A stretch of DNA of 20,348 bases from Hypsibius dujardini (GCA_001579985.1 LRSR01010201.1:1-20348), one strand, 5' to 3'. Shown: positions 8,669-20,348, counted from the stretch's first letter. Numbers and translations are program-made. Notes: generated by a model from the letters alone, not told the origin.

Positions 8669-9850
8669 CTAGGGAAGTGGCGGAGATTTCCCCTCGCTTT
8701 TAGGGTGAGTTTTTTTTCGCTGATACTTGTTAACATATCATGATTTTTCATAGGGATCTCGTCGGTGCAAACACATTTGCAGGTTCAGAAAAAAATGGGA
8801 AGAAAAAAAGAATCTCTGCCAGTTTGTGCTCTATGCCGGGGCTTGATTGATCCATCATTTGACAACTTTCTCGAAATTATATTTTTTCAAAAACTTTTCA
8901 GTATTTTACTGAACGTGAACATATTCTTAAAATTTACTAAAAACCTCCAGCAAGATAAAAAAAAATATAAGAATTTTTTCGTCTAACCGGAACACCTTGA
9001 GAAAATATAAAAGGACATAGCGTAGTGGCCCCCTGCATGCTGTGCGATAATGCAAAGTTTTAAAATAAGCGTTACCGGTTGATTGTTCTCGAAATTTTAT
9101 TTTTTTCAAAAACTTTTCAGTATTTTACTGAACGTGAACACATTCTTAAAATTTACTAAAAACCTTCGAATATGAGTGATTTGCTGGACAAAAGACTGCA
9201 CGCTTTTTTCCATGTTCATATGTCATCCATTGAGATGCGAAAAAATGTCAGAACATGGAAAAGAGCGTGCAGTTTTTTGTCCAGCAAATCACTCATACCA
9301 AGATTTCGAAATTTGAATTTACAATTTTACAACTACTGCTGCAACTGCACGCGTTATTTCATCTGTTTTCCCCCGTTTTTCCGATCTTGTTGCAAACGTT
9401 TTTATTTCATGTTTCATGTTTATTTCATATTTATTTAATGTTTTTATTTCAAACAAATATGTTCATGTAATACAGATTATATTAAAGCTGTCGTTCACTG
9501 TTTCATTTTTCATTTTCTCAAGCTGTTCCGGTTGGTGGGAAAATTTTTAATTTGTTTTTTATACCTCGCTGAAGGTTTTTAGTAAATTTTAAGAATGTGT
9601 TCACGTTCAGTAAAATACTGAAAAGTTTTTGAAAAAATATAATTTCGAGAAAGTTGTCAAATGATCAATCGATCAAGCGCCGGCATAGAGCACAAACTGG
9701 CAGAGATTCTTTTTTTCTTCCCATTTTTTTCTGAACCTGCAAATGTGTTTGCACCGACGAGACCCTTATGAAAAATCATGATATATTAACAATTATCAGC
9801 AAAAAAAACCCCACCCTAAAAGCGAGGGGAAATCTCCGTCACTTCCCGAG
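8669..9850. mobile_element. 1182-bp foldback element with TAA target duplication (PIF/Harbinger-like, non-autonomous)
   Basis: The ends are CTAGGGAAGTGGCGGAG and, inverted, CTCGGGAAGTGACGGAG. The inverted arms run about 8669-9013 and 9508-9850 (about 340 bp each, highly similar). The flanks read CATAC-TAA-[element]-TAA-GTACTGG, whereas the paralogous site before copy B reads CATACTAAGTACTGG (about 4785-4799), so the insertion duplicated TAA. A 3-bp TWA duplication and GGGAAGTG-type ends fit PIF/Harbinger-type MITEs, but the superfamily assignment is inference. It has no transposase; open frames such as 8765-8986 lie in the arm and are not genes. Internally it carries a second, direct copy of the arm's inner end (about 9088-9167) and a separate perfect-looking hairpin (9171-9297). 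Confidence 0.8.
9171..9297. repeat. Nested hairpin inside the foldback element
   Basis: Arms of about 47 bases, 9171-9217 (TATGAGTGATTTGCTGGACA.. to CATGTTC) and 9251-9297 (GAACATGG.. to ..ACTCATA), are near-perfect inverted copies around a loop of about 33 bases. It directly follows the extra arm copy, suggesting a second rearrangement or insertion within the element. Confidence 0.85.
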
Positions 9851-10129
9851 TAAGTACTGGTACTACAGTATAATTCTACTAGCAACTGCACTGTTAAATC
9901 CACGATCCATCAAAGCACGGGATTGGTTGAGGACCAGGGCAGATGAGCTTTAACGAGAGAGCTTGCGTCATAAGTTGGCAAGCCACGCATGCGAGAGGAG
10001 CAGGAATACTGTAGGAAACGCGCAGGTAATAGGTTCTCTTCTTCTCCTGCCAGTCTTGTCATCGCTACCTTTTTGTGCATTTTCCTGAATTTCCATACCA
10101 TCTTCTTCATCTGGCTTGGCCTGCAGAAA
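9851..10129 (+). promoter_or_regulatory. Upstream region of copy C, right part and leader
   Basis: Resumes the alignment with 4790-5058: TAAGTACTGGT, CATCAAAGCACGGGATTGGTTGAGGACCAG, GAGCAGGAATACTGTAG, a pyrimidine tract CTCTTCTTCTCCTGCCAG, then GGCTTGGCCTGCAGAAAATG at the start codon. It is the presumed 5' leader of copy C, now about 1.2 kb from the rest of the conserved upstream block. Confidence 0.5.
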
Positions 10130-13275
<3,146 letters not shown>

Positions 13276-13617
13276 TTTGACAGTTACATGTTTGTCGCTG
13301 CAGCAATTTTGCGGTTTTTTTCCTTTGTTTTGTTTCGCGCACGACAAGGTGTTGCAACGGGCTGCACTCTGTTTTGACGGCGCCATGCTAATGTCCTAAT
13401 GCATTTCTTTAGAATACTTTCTGTGGTGGGATCTTGTTAGCATTCCTTTGCCGCCCAATTTGATGTTAATTTGTAGGTAAATGTTGTTCGTTTTTCGAGT
13501 TTTCCGTTCTTAGTTAATATTTTATTTCTCGATTCGCAATAAATAATGCTTGCTTGCTTTACCGTTGGACCACATAAATACAATTTTATTGATATATTTC
13601 GACTGTGCTTTTTGCAG
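13276..13617 (+). other. 3' region of receptor copy C and 5' side of the RhoGAP segment
   Basis: Presumed 3' UTR after the TGA. AATAAA at 13538-13543 (GCAATAAATAATGC), matched behind copy A (GCAATAAATAGAGC), is a reasonable polyadenylation signal about 265 bases past the stop. From about 13439 the sequence pairs with 3735-3900, ending in the acceptor GTGCTTTTTGCAG of the RhoGAP exon. Confidence 0.5.
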
Positions 13618-14405
13618 TTTTCGGACGAACCATTGAGGAACTCTGTGAACGCGACCGGTCCTTCGGCGTGCCGGATTTTGTCCGTTACTGCATTGCAGCC
13701 ATCCAAGCGACTGGCCTGGGCGCCACTCAGGGCCTTTACAGAGTCGTAGGAAACCTGAAGAATGTTATAGAGCTACGGCAGAAAGTCGACGCCAGTAGAA
13801 AATATCAATGCCTTAGTGAGACAAAGGATGTGACGATATTGACTAGTTTGCTGAAAGTGTTCTTCTGTGAACTGCTAGAACCGTTGTCGAACTGCTACGT
13901 GGACCTGGTGGATGCCGTCGGTTAGTTTGAGGTTCAGTTCTTATTGAGCCGATACGATAGTCCCAGACTCCAGATATACAGACAAATTAAAATATAAACA
14001 TAGGCATAACGCAGGCAGGCGACGAACAGCCATGGGTAGCTAGACCAATGGTGTGTACAGACTGTAGATATGCTGTCGGTTTCATACAACTGTTTTTGTT
14101 CTGTTGGCAGAACTCCCTGATGGACCGGACAAGGTTGAACGACTCTGCAATTTGTGGACAAACAATAACCGTCAACCGCGGAAACTCTCAGAATATTATT
14201 CCAACATCTCAACCGTTTTGTTAGGTTCCATTACACGGAAAGATGAACGTTAACAGCGTGGTTTAGAAACAACGCCATTGTTTCTCCACATTCAGGGTGG
14301 CCGATCTGCAATTTGGCAAATGCCTTCGCCGCGGCACTCATGCGCTCGGATGAACCGCTGACCGCACGTACAGTGGGGGATGGTCTGGTTAGTAAAAGAA
14401 GTTAA
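13618..14405 (+). CDS. RhoGAP-domain gene fragment (p190-like), at least three exons, incomplete
   Basis: Rho GTPase-activating domain, which speeds GTP hydrolysis on Rho-family GTPases. Exon 13618-13920 encodes FGRTIEELCERD, VPDFVRYCIAAIQ and GLYRVVGN with the catalytic arginine finger, then LLKVFFCELLEPL, closest in feel to p190 (ARHGAP35: KSFFSELPDPL..DLVEA). Exon 14111-14224 (ELPDGPDKVERLC) and an exon from 14296 (CNLANAFAAALMRSDEPL, the NLA..F...LMR segment) follow. All junctions are phase 1, but the 14224 donor (TTAG|GTTCC) is weak and about 25 residues of the usual domain between helices are missing. A donor at 14367 would also fit phase 1, with a possible next exon from 14570. If unspliced, the last exon stops at 14403-14405. 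No N-terminal exon is found between receptor C and 13618. It may be a pseudogene or a captured part of a larger gene. Confidence 0.65.
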
Positions 14406-14413
14406 CCAGACAC

Positions 14414-14503
14414 ACCTACAAAAAGGCAGACAGGCCTACAAACAGAGACAAACAGCCAGAGATAGACAGGCAGACAAGCCTACAAACAGAGACAAACAGC
14501 CAG

Positions 14504-14544
<41 letters not shown>

Positions 14545-14556
14545 CACACACACACA
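14414..14556. repeat. (GACA)n-rich tract with a duplicated 50-base unit and a CA run
   Basis: A block ACAAACAGAGACAAACAGCCAGAGA repeats at about 14438 and 14482, followed by pure GACA (about 14508-14542) and a short (CA)n. It lies directly after the RhoGAP fragment, as the GACA array at 3944 does after the shorter RhoGAP remnant. Confidence 0.85.
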
Positions 14557-15273
14557 ATCACAATCGCAGGACTCAGAACAATCCTACCAGCGGATCCCGA
14601 TAGAAAACCATCGAACAAAGGCATAGGCAATTCAGCGGGAGCAGTCTGGATGACATTTCTTTTCATTCGCTGGAATGTGCTCCGCAACAGCTTAGCCGTC
14701 GCCCCATACTGCTCCGTGTAGGCAACCCGACGTTCGTCGTCCTAACTTTCTATCTAATATTATTTCGATCAGATATGGAGCGGAGGGGGAGTGAGGGTGA
14801 CTTGTTAATAAAAAAAGTAGTGGTATGTTGTTTTGTTGAGGGTAGGGCACGGTCGCTACGAGTTGATAAGGTGTATGTATACAGCACTCATAAAGAATTA
14901 AGGATGGTCTGGTTACCAGGCAGGATGGAAAATGCATTTCTCTTCCGACAAGAAGCGCATTTTGCTTCGAAATAACACGATTGGTACCGTGCATATTGAG
15001 TATTAATACTAGTTCTACCAGTAACTGCACTGTTTAATTCATGATCCATCAAAGCACGGGAATGGTTGAGGACCAGGGCAGATGAGCCTTAACGAGAGAG
15101 ATTGCGTCATAATTTGGCAAGCCACGCAAGCGAGAGGAGCAGAAATACTGTAGGAAACGCGTAGTTAAAAGGTTCTCTTCTTTTCTTCTCCTGCCAGTCT
15201 GTCACTACTACCTTTTTTGTGCGTTTTCCTGAATTTCCATAGCATATTCTTCATCTAGCTTTGCATGCAGAAA
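14557..15273 (+). promoter_or_regulatory. Spacer and upstream region of receptor copy D
   Basis: 14557-14745 has a frame open to a TAG at 14719-14721 that could follow a CAATCGCAG acceptor in phase 1, but nothing in it is recognisable. From about 14750 (ATTATTTCGATCAGATATGGAGCGG) it matches the upstream regions of copies B and C up to the start codon at 15274. The palindrome is degraded to GGTACCGTGCATAT. Confidence 0.5.
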
Positions 15274-15717
15274 ATGTCAAGGATTTGGATCGCCATCGTA
15301 CTCGGGATCAGCTTGGTGTTCGTTAAGGGTGGAGCTCGTAGAATACATGATTGCGCCAATCAATCAAGCTATTGACAAACAATATTGCACGCGTAATTTC
15401 CGTGAATCAATCAAGCAATGTCTCGTCGTTGAAATCCTTTGTTCGGGTGATTTCAATTCGCCTTCTTCCCTGGTGTGGCTGTTTTCCTTTTCATCCTTTG
15501 CCTCTCTGTCTACACTGTATTTTGCAAATTAATGAGTTGGGAATGAGCTAATTTATTACGAATTTCTTACTGTTTCTCGTGTTTTGTTTACAGTTTTAGA
15601 CGGAATTAACGGGGAACGGCTGGTCGTCCATGAGGGCAATAATTACACTTTGTCCTGCGACCTGACCGCAGAAGCGTTGGGCCCATCCTCGGCCGTCCGG
15701 TCAGTCATGTGGCTCTT
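15274..15717 (+). pseudogene. IgSF/FN3 receptor copy D, truncated in the first Ig domain
   Basis: Signal exon from 15274 (MSRIWIAIVLGISLVF). The donor that reads TTCG|GTAAG in B and C is TTCG|TTAAG here, so the exact splice site is lost. Intron 1 is shortened to about 271 bp. Exon 2 starts at 15594 and is clean (ERLVVHEGNNYTLSC..VRSVMWL) until 15717, where it stops matching in mid-codon. The continuation ATTTTTAGGGAGTGG is foreign and ends in TAA at 15741-15743. Both the lost donor and the truncation argue for a dead copy. Confidence 0.85.
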
Positions 15718-15725
15718 ATTTTTAG

Positions 15726-15842
15726 GGAGTGGCGCAAGGTAATTCGAGTGCCATGTTGCAGATTATGATCTTCTTGGTCATTTGCCTGACACTTTCTGTC
15801 ATTGACATCCTCCTCCTCATCATGCTCCCCTGGTACGTAGAG
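15726..15842 (+). pseudogene. Displaced exon with one transmembrane helix, probably ZDHHC16 TM1
   Basis: Acceptor TTATTTTTAG and donor GAG|GTTAGT frame 39 codons, phase 0 at both ends. They include the strongly hydrophobic MLQIMIFLVICLTLSVIDIL and end LPWYVE. The pattern VICLTLSVI..LLIMLP resembles VIVLTGSIV..YLCVLP of human ZDHHC16 TM1. Because the ZDHHC16 last exon follows at 16.2 kb, I infer that this is the TM1 exon of the same duplicated gene, whose original lies left of the window. The match is short, and hydrophobic helices look alike. Confidence 0.5.
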
Positions 15843-15892
15843 GTTAGTGTTCCATAAACTTGGTTTCCTTGCGTCCCTGCCGTATCTTTTTG

Positions 15893-15938
15893 TCTGACCG
15901 TCTGTCTGTGTGTCACTCTGTCTGCCTGTCTGTCTGCC

Positions 15939-15998
<60 letters not shown>
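15893..15998. repeat. (CTGT)n at the internal deletion junction of the ZDHHC16 copy
   Basis: About 100 bp of CTGT with a few CTGC units. To its right the sequence (TTTGAATGGGTGTCTGTCTG) continues as in the last ZDHHC16 intron at 606. To its left it follows the TM1-type exon. The array is therefore where two introns appear to have been joined. Confidence 0.9.
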
Positions 15999-16000
<2 letters not shown>

Positions 16001-16785
16001 AATGGGTGTCTGTCTGCCTGACTGCCTGTGTGTCTGCTTGGGTGCCTGCCTGTGTGTCTGCATGCTGGACGGCAATTCGTTAAATGGTGATTCTGTTTCA
16101 TTAGGCACGGTTCTTAGTACTAGTATTCTAGCCTATTCTACAGACCCTCCTGTTCTTTTTGGTCGTTTTGGCGACACTTGCTTTGGTTTTCGCCCAATCG
16201 CCTGGAAGAAAACGGACTACGATGGAGGATTGCCCTGCGACAGCAGTACATGAATTGTCTGGGCTTGACGTGATTGTGTAAGTATTTGCCCGACTGAGCT
16301 TCCGGTTGTTTCATTTGGATTGATCTCTTTTTTAAATGTGGGTGTTTTTTTGCTAGTGTTTGTAAGATGATATTAGTTAAGTAATTTCAGTTTGAGGACT
16401 GGCTGGACTGCTTGTGTGTTCTTTCAGACTGGTCATCCGAAAATAAGCCAGACTGCAAACAATTCTTTTAGCCAGCGGCAGATGTTTAAAATGTACCGTA
16501 TGAGGGTAGAGTGAAGGCACACACAAACGAAATACAAAAACAACTAGACATTTGGATTGTTCCTGACGGTTCGCGAGTGAGTACGCGTCAGTGCATGTTT
16601 TCTTTACACGGAATACTCGCGCTCCACGGCGTTGACGAAACGGGGGCGGCTCCAGTAACACGGCACTGGGTAGGGGGATCTTCCAGATGATCATGCTATA
16701 CGTTCCGGATTCTCGAATTCACTAAGATTGCAAAAGTTATTCACATAAAAATTTCAATGGCAGATTGACCGTTGGGCTGACCGTT
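15999..16785 (+). pseudogene. Second copy of ZDHHC16 last intron end, last exon and 3' flank
   Basis: Aligns to about 606-1375 with scattered substitutions and small indels. The exon part (about 16161-16272, TCGTTTTGGCGACAC..) has lost its acceptor: TTCTTTTTAGGTCG at the original is TTCTTTTTGGTCG here. The original ATGAATCGTCTGGGCTTGGCGTGA is ATGAATTGTCTGGGCTTGACGTGA. Without the acceptor and without the DHHC exon it cannot encode an enzyme. Confidence 0.85.
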
Positions 16786-17030
16786 TCCCCCCCCCCCCGC
16801 TAGCGTCCAAAATTACCTTGTCCCGCGAGGGGAGGGGAAGAGGGGAATTTTTAGACTGTTCTCGTTTTAGTTTATCGTCGTCGTCCCCGTCCCCCCGGCG
16901 AGAGGGAGGCAATTTTTTTGCCACCCCCTGCAGAAGGCTTGCCTTTCCCTCCGGGCCCATCTCAATCCGCCACTCGGGAATTTCCGCGAAAAATGTGGAT
17001 ACGGCAAAAAATTAAAAAATAAGAGCTGCG
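16786..17030 (+). promoter_or_regulatory. GC-rich region with poly-C and poly-pyrimidine tracts upstream of the PRDM-like gene
   Basis: Unique sequence starting where the ZDHHC16 copy ends. It holds a run of 13 or so C, GAGGGGAGGGGAAGAGG, CGTCGTCGTCCCCGTCCCCCC and other G/C strings. Its base composition differs from everything to its left. It is plausibly a promoter or 5' UTR for the gene to the right; no specific element is recognised. Confidence 0.35.
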
Positions 17031-17551
17031 ATGGATGGCCAGTATGAACGACGGAATCATAGATTGAACGAAGGAAAGATCTGTGTGTCCGAAAAATGGC
17101 GATCGACGTCGAGCGGGCGGTCGATCTGCTTCACTGCGAACGTAACGAACAAAATTAATTCATCAATCAAGCACTCGGTTGAATTGTCCGACAGTCGCTT
17201 TGGATCACTGCTTTCAGTTCAACTAATAATGCACGAACTTTTCCATGTTTTCATTATTACAAAGGTATGTGTTTTTTTTCCTCTCTTCTATTTCTACCGA
17301 TTTCACGCTTTTCCCCTTTTTTTACCACCCTATGGAAAAAGCAGGAGTACAGTACTAGTATCAAATCCGCAAACTGGACTCTCGCTCCTTATTTGTGGAA
17401 TTCCCACAGCTTGGCAGTTGTTTTTAATGGAGAAATCGCACATCCACATTCTCCGCTCCAACGGCGTCGCCTATGGAAGCCGCTGCGAAAGTACGAGGAT
17501 TTGTGTTGTGAATTGTGTACTATGAGGAGCACTTATTACAAATGCTGGTTG
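17031..17551 (+). other. Possible early exons of the PRDM-like gene (unresolved)
   Basis: An ATG at 17031 opens 78 codons to a strong donor AAG|GTATGT (exon 17031-17264, phase 0). An acceptor GGAAAAAGCAG opens a phase-0 exon at 17345 that ends KYEDLCCELCTMRSTYYKC, with cysteines reminiscent of the zinc knuckle before PR/SET domains. However, no donor in this exon gives the phase-1 end required by the next certain exon at 17602 without creating a stop. Either the model is wrong, the exon is broken, or a distant first exon is used. Confidence 0.3.
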
Positions 17552-17601
17552 TAATTTCTTGCAAATTTTAACGCGTCCCACATAACATTTTTGTTTTGAA
17601 G

Positions 17602-20125
17602 AATGCAACACGTCGACGACGTTCAAGCGAGGCTCTCTTCCCTGCTCCTCCCTCCATGCCGTGACCGTGCCGGATCTTCCAGCTGCCAGACGAGCGGTGG
17701 CGGGATTACCGCAACAGTTGAAACTCTGCAAACTGCCATCAGGGGAAGGTGGGGGGGTTTGGTCCAAAAATCGGCAGTAAAAGAACTTTCGAGTTTGTGT
17801 AGCGGTTCCTTTGGTTGATTGATTGGCTGATTGATTTGGGACGCTGGCCTGATACTGTGTATAGCGTAATAGTATGTGTTTCTCTTGATTGATTGGCATA
17901 TTGCGTGGTTATAGTTTTTGTTAATTTAGTTTTATTTGTATAATTTATTTTAATTATTTTAATTTAGTTTCTGCCTATCCGTTTCTCAGTTTAATTAATT
18001 TTATTTATTTATTCAGTTGAATTAGTTTAATTTAGTATCTGCCTATCAGTTTTTTTGAAAGTCAATAGTTTTGCTTAGGTTTTAAATATTACTTTTTTCC
18101 CCCTAAATAAACTAGTAGCATTTATTCAATGGATTATGGATGTCTTGTCGTCTCTTCAGCCTTGAACTTCATCTCACCTATTTTTCTGATATTTTCGATT
18201 TTAAATAAGATGGATTTAATTTAATTTATTGTTGCAAGGTCGGTTTTCAGTTTTGTCGATTGTTACTAGTACTAGTTCTGGTTGTTAGAATGTTTTTAAA
18301 TTTAATTATATCAGATTGTCAAATATCGATTATTTTTTCACAAGATGGATCGGGATGGAAAGTCTGCGCGAAGACTGCCATCGCGGAAGCGACCGTGTTC
18401 GGTCCGATTTCCGGCGCAGTGACGGACTTCAACAACGATCCCGGCGGATTCGCCAAATGGATGCTGGACAACCTGAAGGACGCCCTGCGCAGCTGCTATG
18501 GACTGGTCGGGGATTCATGCAACTGGATGAAATTTGTCCGCGTTGCGGAGACGGCTGTCGCGGAAAATCTCGTCGCATTCGAACGGACTGGACAGATCTT
18601 TTTTATGACGATCGAGCGAATTGCGTCGGGAGAGGAACTGCGACTGCGCTACCTGGACACGTGCCCGGCAACGGTTAGCCGAATCAGCAGTGCCGGTGTT
18701 TACACCGAACCAAGTTCGTCCAGGTCCGGCATCTCAACGTCAGACGCTCCTGCCACCGGTATGTGCCTGGGCTTAGCTAGCACAGGAAATGTCATAAGCA
18801 GGCTCAAAGGCAATCACATACGAGTAGACACAAGCTGTGGTAAAATGTAGCCATATACGCAGACAGTCAACCACATTGCCAGACCGACTCACTGACAGAC
18901 AGACTGACACGCAAGCTGTAGTTCATGCATGTAGACACTTACTGTATTAACTTGTCTTAGTTTTTGTTTTTGAAATTTGGTCTGGCTGGCTTCTTTTTTA
19001 ACAGCTGTCATCGAAACCGAAGCGACTGACACCGGGAATGGTCCACGACGAAGCCTTAGAAAGAAGCGGAATCTGCCCATAGTTTCCGATTTTGTAGTCT
19101 CTGCTCCCATGCAAAAGCGGCGAACGAAATCTCTCCCAGAAGCGGCCTTAGAAGTAGAAGCTTCTTGTGAGCCTTCAATTTCAGTGAGGCAGGCTGAACC
19201 GGGGCAACAAACTGGTAAGCCTATTGTCAGTGTGTATACTCCTGTTTGTATAATATTTGGCAGTTGACCGTCATTCGACACTCATGTGTTATGTTCGTTT
19301 ACGTATATTTTCCTTACCTGCTTCCAAATGCTTCTGCCTGTATGTTAGTGTATCTGCTTATTTGTCAGTATGGTTTCCTGACTGTCTTTGTACCTAACTG
19401 TATACTTGTACTTCTGCCCGCCTGCCTATTTTCTCTGGTTTCATGGGTGCCTGTCTATGTTGCAGGTTATGTACTTGCCTATGCATTTTTTGCCTGTGCG
19501 TCTGGCCTGGCTAGCCTGTATCTCTGACTACAGTGTTGTCTGCCTATCTGCCTTTGTGGTTTCCCTTTGTTGATGCCTGTGTGTCTTCTTGTGATGTTGA
19601 TTCTTGTGTGGTTGGCCTTATCGCGTCTATGTAGTTGAATGCCTATCAATACATGTGTTGTGTTTGCGTCTGTGTGTATGTTTGTCTGCACGTTCTCTCG
19701 CGATTGCGTTTTGGACCTTTGACAGCTTTTACTCAACTTTAGGTACGGCAGACGTACAATCTGCTCAGAACGAGCTCATAGTGGAGAACGATCCCTCTCC
19801 CCAAAGGAACCTTCACAGCGTCAAACGGCAAAGCCACATGCAACACATCGAGGCGAAGCTGCAACTGATCATTGACATCAATCCTTACCAATTCGCCGAA
19901 TGGCAAGCTTCCTACGGCCTGTGGAAGTTGGCATTTGAACGACTCGTCGCCACCGGGCTTCTGCTCGACCAAACCGAAGGTCCGCATCGCTTGAAATCCC
20001 TGATCAACCGGCAAATCGACGCCTATAAAACCAAACTGGAGCGGCATGTCCAACAAAACTGCACCGACATCACTCTGCCCTCCTCACCGAAGGAGCACCT
20101 CCTGCAACGCCTCCTTGATCTGCAG
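17602..20125 (+). CDS. PRDM-like PR/SET-domain gene, four exons, 5' and 3' incomplete
   Basis: Exons 17602-17748, 18345-18758, 19005-19214 and 19743-20125; the first three introns are phase 1 and the last donor (CTGCAG|GTAATG) phase 0, so it continues beyond the window. Exon 1 carries a knuckle-like C..LPCSSLH and ARRAVAGLPQQLKLCKLPSGE, the usual lead-in (A.ASLP..L) to a PR/SET domain. Exon 2 completes the domain: GSGWKVCAKTAIAEATVFGP, CNWMKFVRVAETAVAENLVAF and IASGEELRLRYLD, closest by eye to PRDM10-type sequences (NWMMFVRPA..EQNLVAYQ). Exon 3 is basic and NLS-like (RRSLRKKRNLP, QKRRTKSLP). Exon 4 is a helical region (LINRQIDAYKTKLERHVQQN) not known to me from PRDMs. No C2H2 zinc finger lies in the window. 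It is a likely nuclear regulator; methyltransferase activity cannot be judged. Confidence 0.8.
17749..18344 (+). other. Intron in the PR/SET domain
   Basis: 596-bp AT-rich phase-1 intron with TTGATTGATTGG repeats near 17815-17840 and runs of TTTAATTTAG. Nothing coding is seen. Confidence 0.65.
19215..19742 (+). repeat. Intron with degenerate CTGT/CTGC tract
   Basis: 528-bp phase-1 intron filled with decayed TCTG/CCTG/TGTA units (about 19310-19690), an old relative of the CTGT arrays. Its open frames encode repeat-like Cys/Leu/Val strings and are not genes. Confidence 0.6.
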
Positions 20126-20348
20126 GTAATGTTGCTTGAGCTACAAAGCCATATTTAAAAAATTACTTTTATTTAAAGTCTTATCATTTACTGTTATAAT
20201 AATACGGGATGATTTATTTGAGTTATATTTTAAAGATATATGCTGAAAATATGAATGTAAATTTTAAACTATAATTGAAATTTATTATGTTCTTTTGAAT
20301 TCTTCTTAATTCTTAATTCAGTCAACTTTGCGTGAATTATTTTGGATT
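20126..20348 (+). other. Start of an AT-rich intron of the PRDM-like gene
   Basis: Follows the phase-0 donor GTAATG. It is AT-rich throughout with no further exon recognised before the window ends. Confidence 0.5.

Noticed and set aside
8765-8986. Small protein with a CALC motif (73 codons), zinc-finger-like at first sight
   Set aside because: It lies wholly within the inverted arm of the foldback element, and no protein-like conservation pattern is seen in the opposite arm.
13546-14212. RhoGAP exons as the cytoplasmic part of receptor C (a receptor-GAP fusion)
   Set aside because: Receptor C has its own stop at 13275, conserved with copy B, and no internal donor that would skip it is seen; the RhoGAP segment is a separate unit.
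16754-17015. Frames on both strands in the GC-rich block
   Set aside because: They read low-complexity poly-C/poly-G tracts and show no recognisable domain.

Overview
The window is animal (metazoan) nuclear DNA, almost certainly from an invertebrate. Every recognisable coding segment is split by GT-AG introns, mostly phase 1. The protein families are metazoan: a ZDHHC16-type palmitoyltransferase, Ig/fibronectin-III receptors, a p190-like RhoGAP and a PRDM-type PR/SET protein. Introns and spacers are rich in CTGT/GACA microsatellites. I cannot name the species. All supported genes are on the + strand.

Layout. (1) 1-860: the last two exons of a ZDHHC16-like palmitoyltransferase, followed by its 3' flank to about 1375. 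(2) About 1900-15717: a degenerate tandem array of one membrane-receptor gene family (signal peptide, V-like Ig, second Ig, FN3, transmembrane helix, short tail). Copy A (2184-3473) is a pseudogene that has lost its signal exon and its membrane/tail part. Copies B (5059-7685) and C (10130-13275) are intact; both splice to exactly 436 codons plus stop with identical exon lengths (49/378/884). Copy D (15274-15717) is cut off inside the first Ig domain. (3) A partial RhoGAP gene (13618 to about 14405) lies between C and D, and the first bases of the same exon survive behind copy A. (4) Copy D is fused at 15717/15718 to a rearranged piece of the ZDHHC16 gene: a probable TM1 exon, a CTGT array, then a second copy of the last exon and 3' flank, to about 16785. 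ZDHHC16-derived sequence therefore flanks the array on both sides. (5) 17602-20125 and beyond: the 5' part of a PRDM-like PR/SET gene, running off the right edge.

Two non-coding inverted-repeat elements sit in the array and are seen clearly because a paralogous unit carries the empty site. One is a 547-bp element with a TA duplication in intron 1 of copy C. The other is a 1182-bp foldback element with a TAA duplication in the upstream region of copy C.

The strongest candidate for an undescribed system is the receptor array. It is a locally duplicated, pseudogene-containing IgSF/FN3 family whose membrane-distal Ig exon differs much more between the two intact copies (about 71 % identity by hand alignment) than the Ig2-FN3-TM-tail exon does (about 88 %). 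That pattern resembles recognition-receptor families, but the function is inference only.
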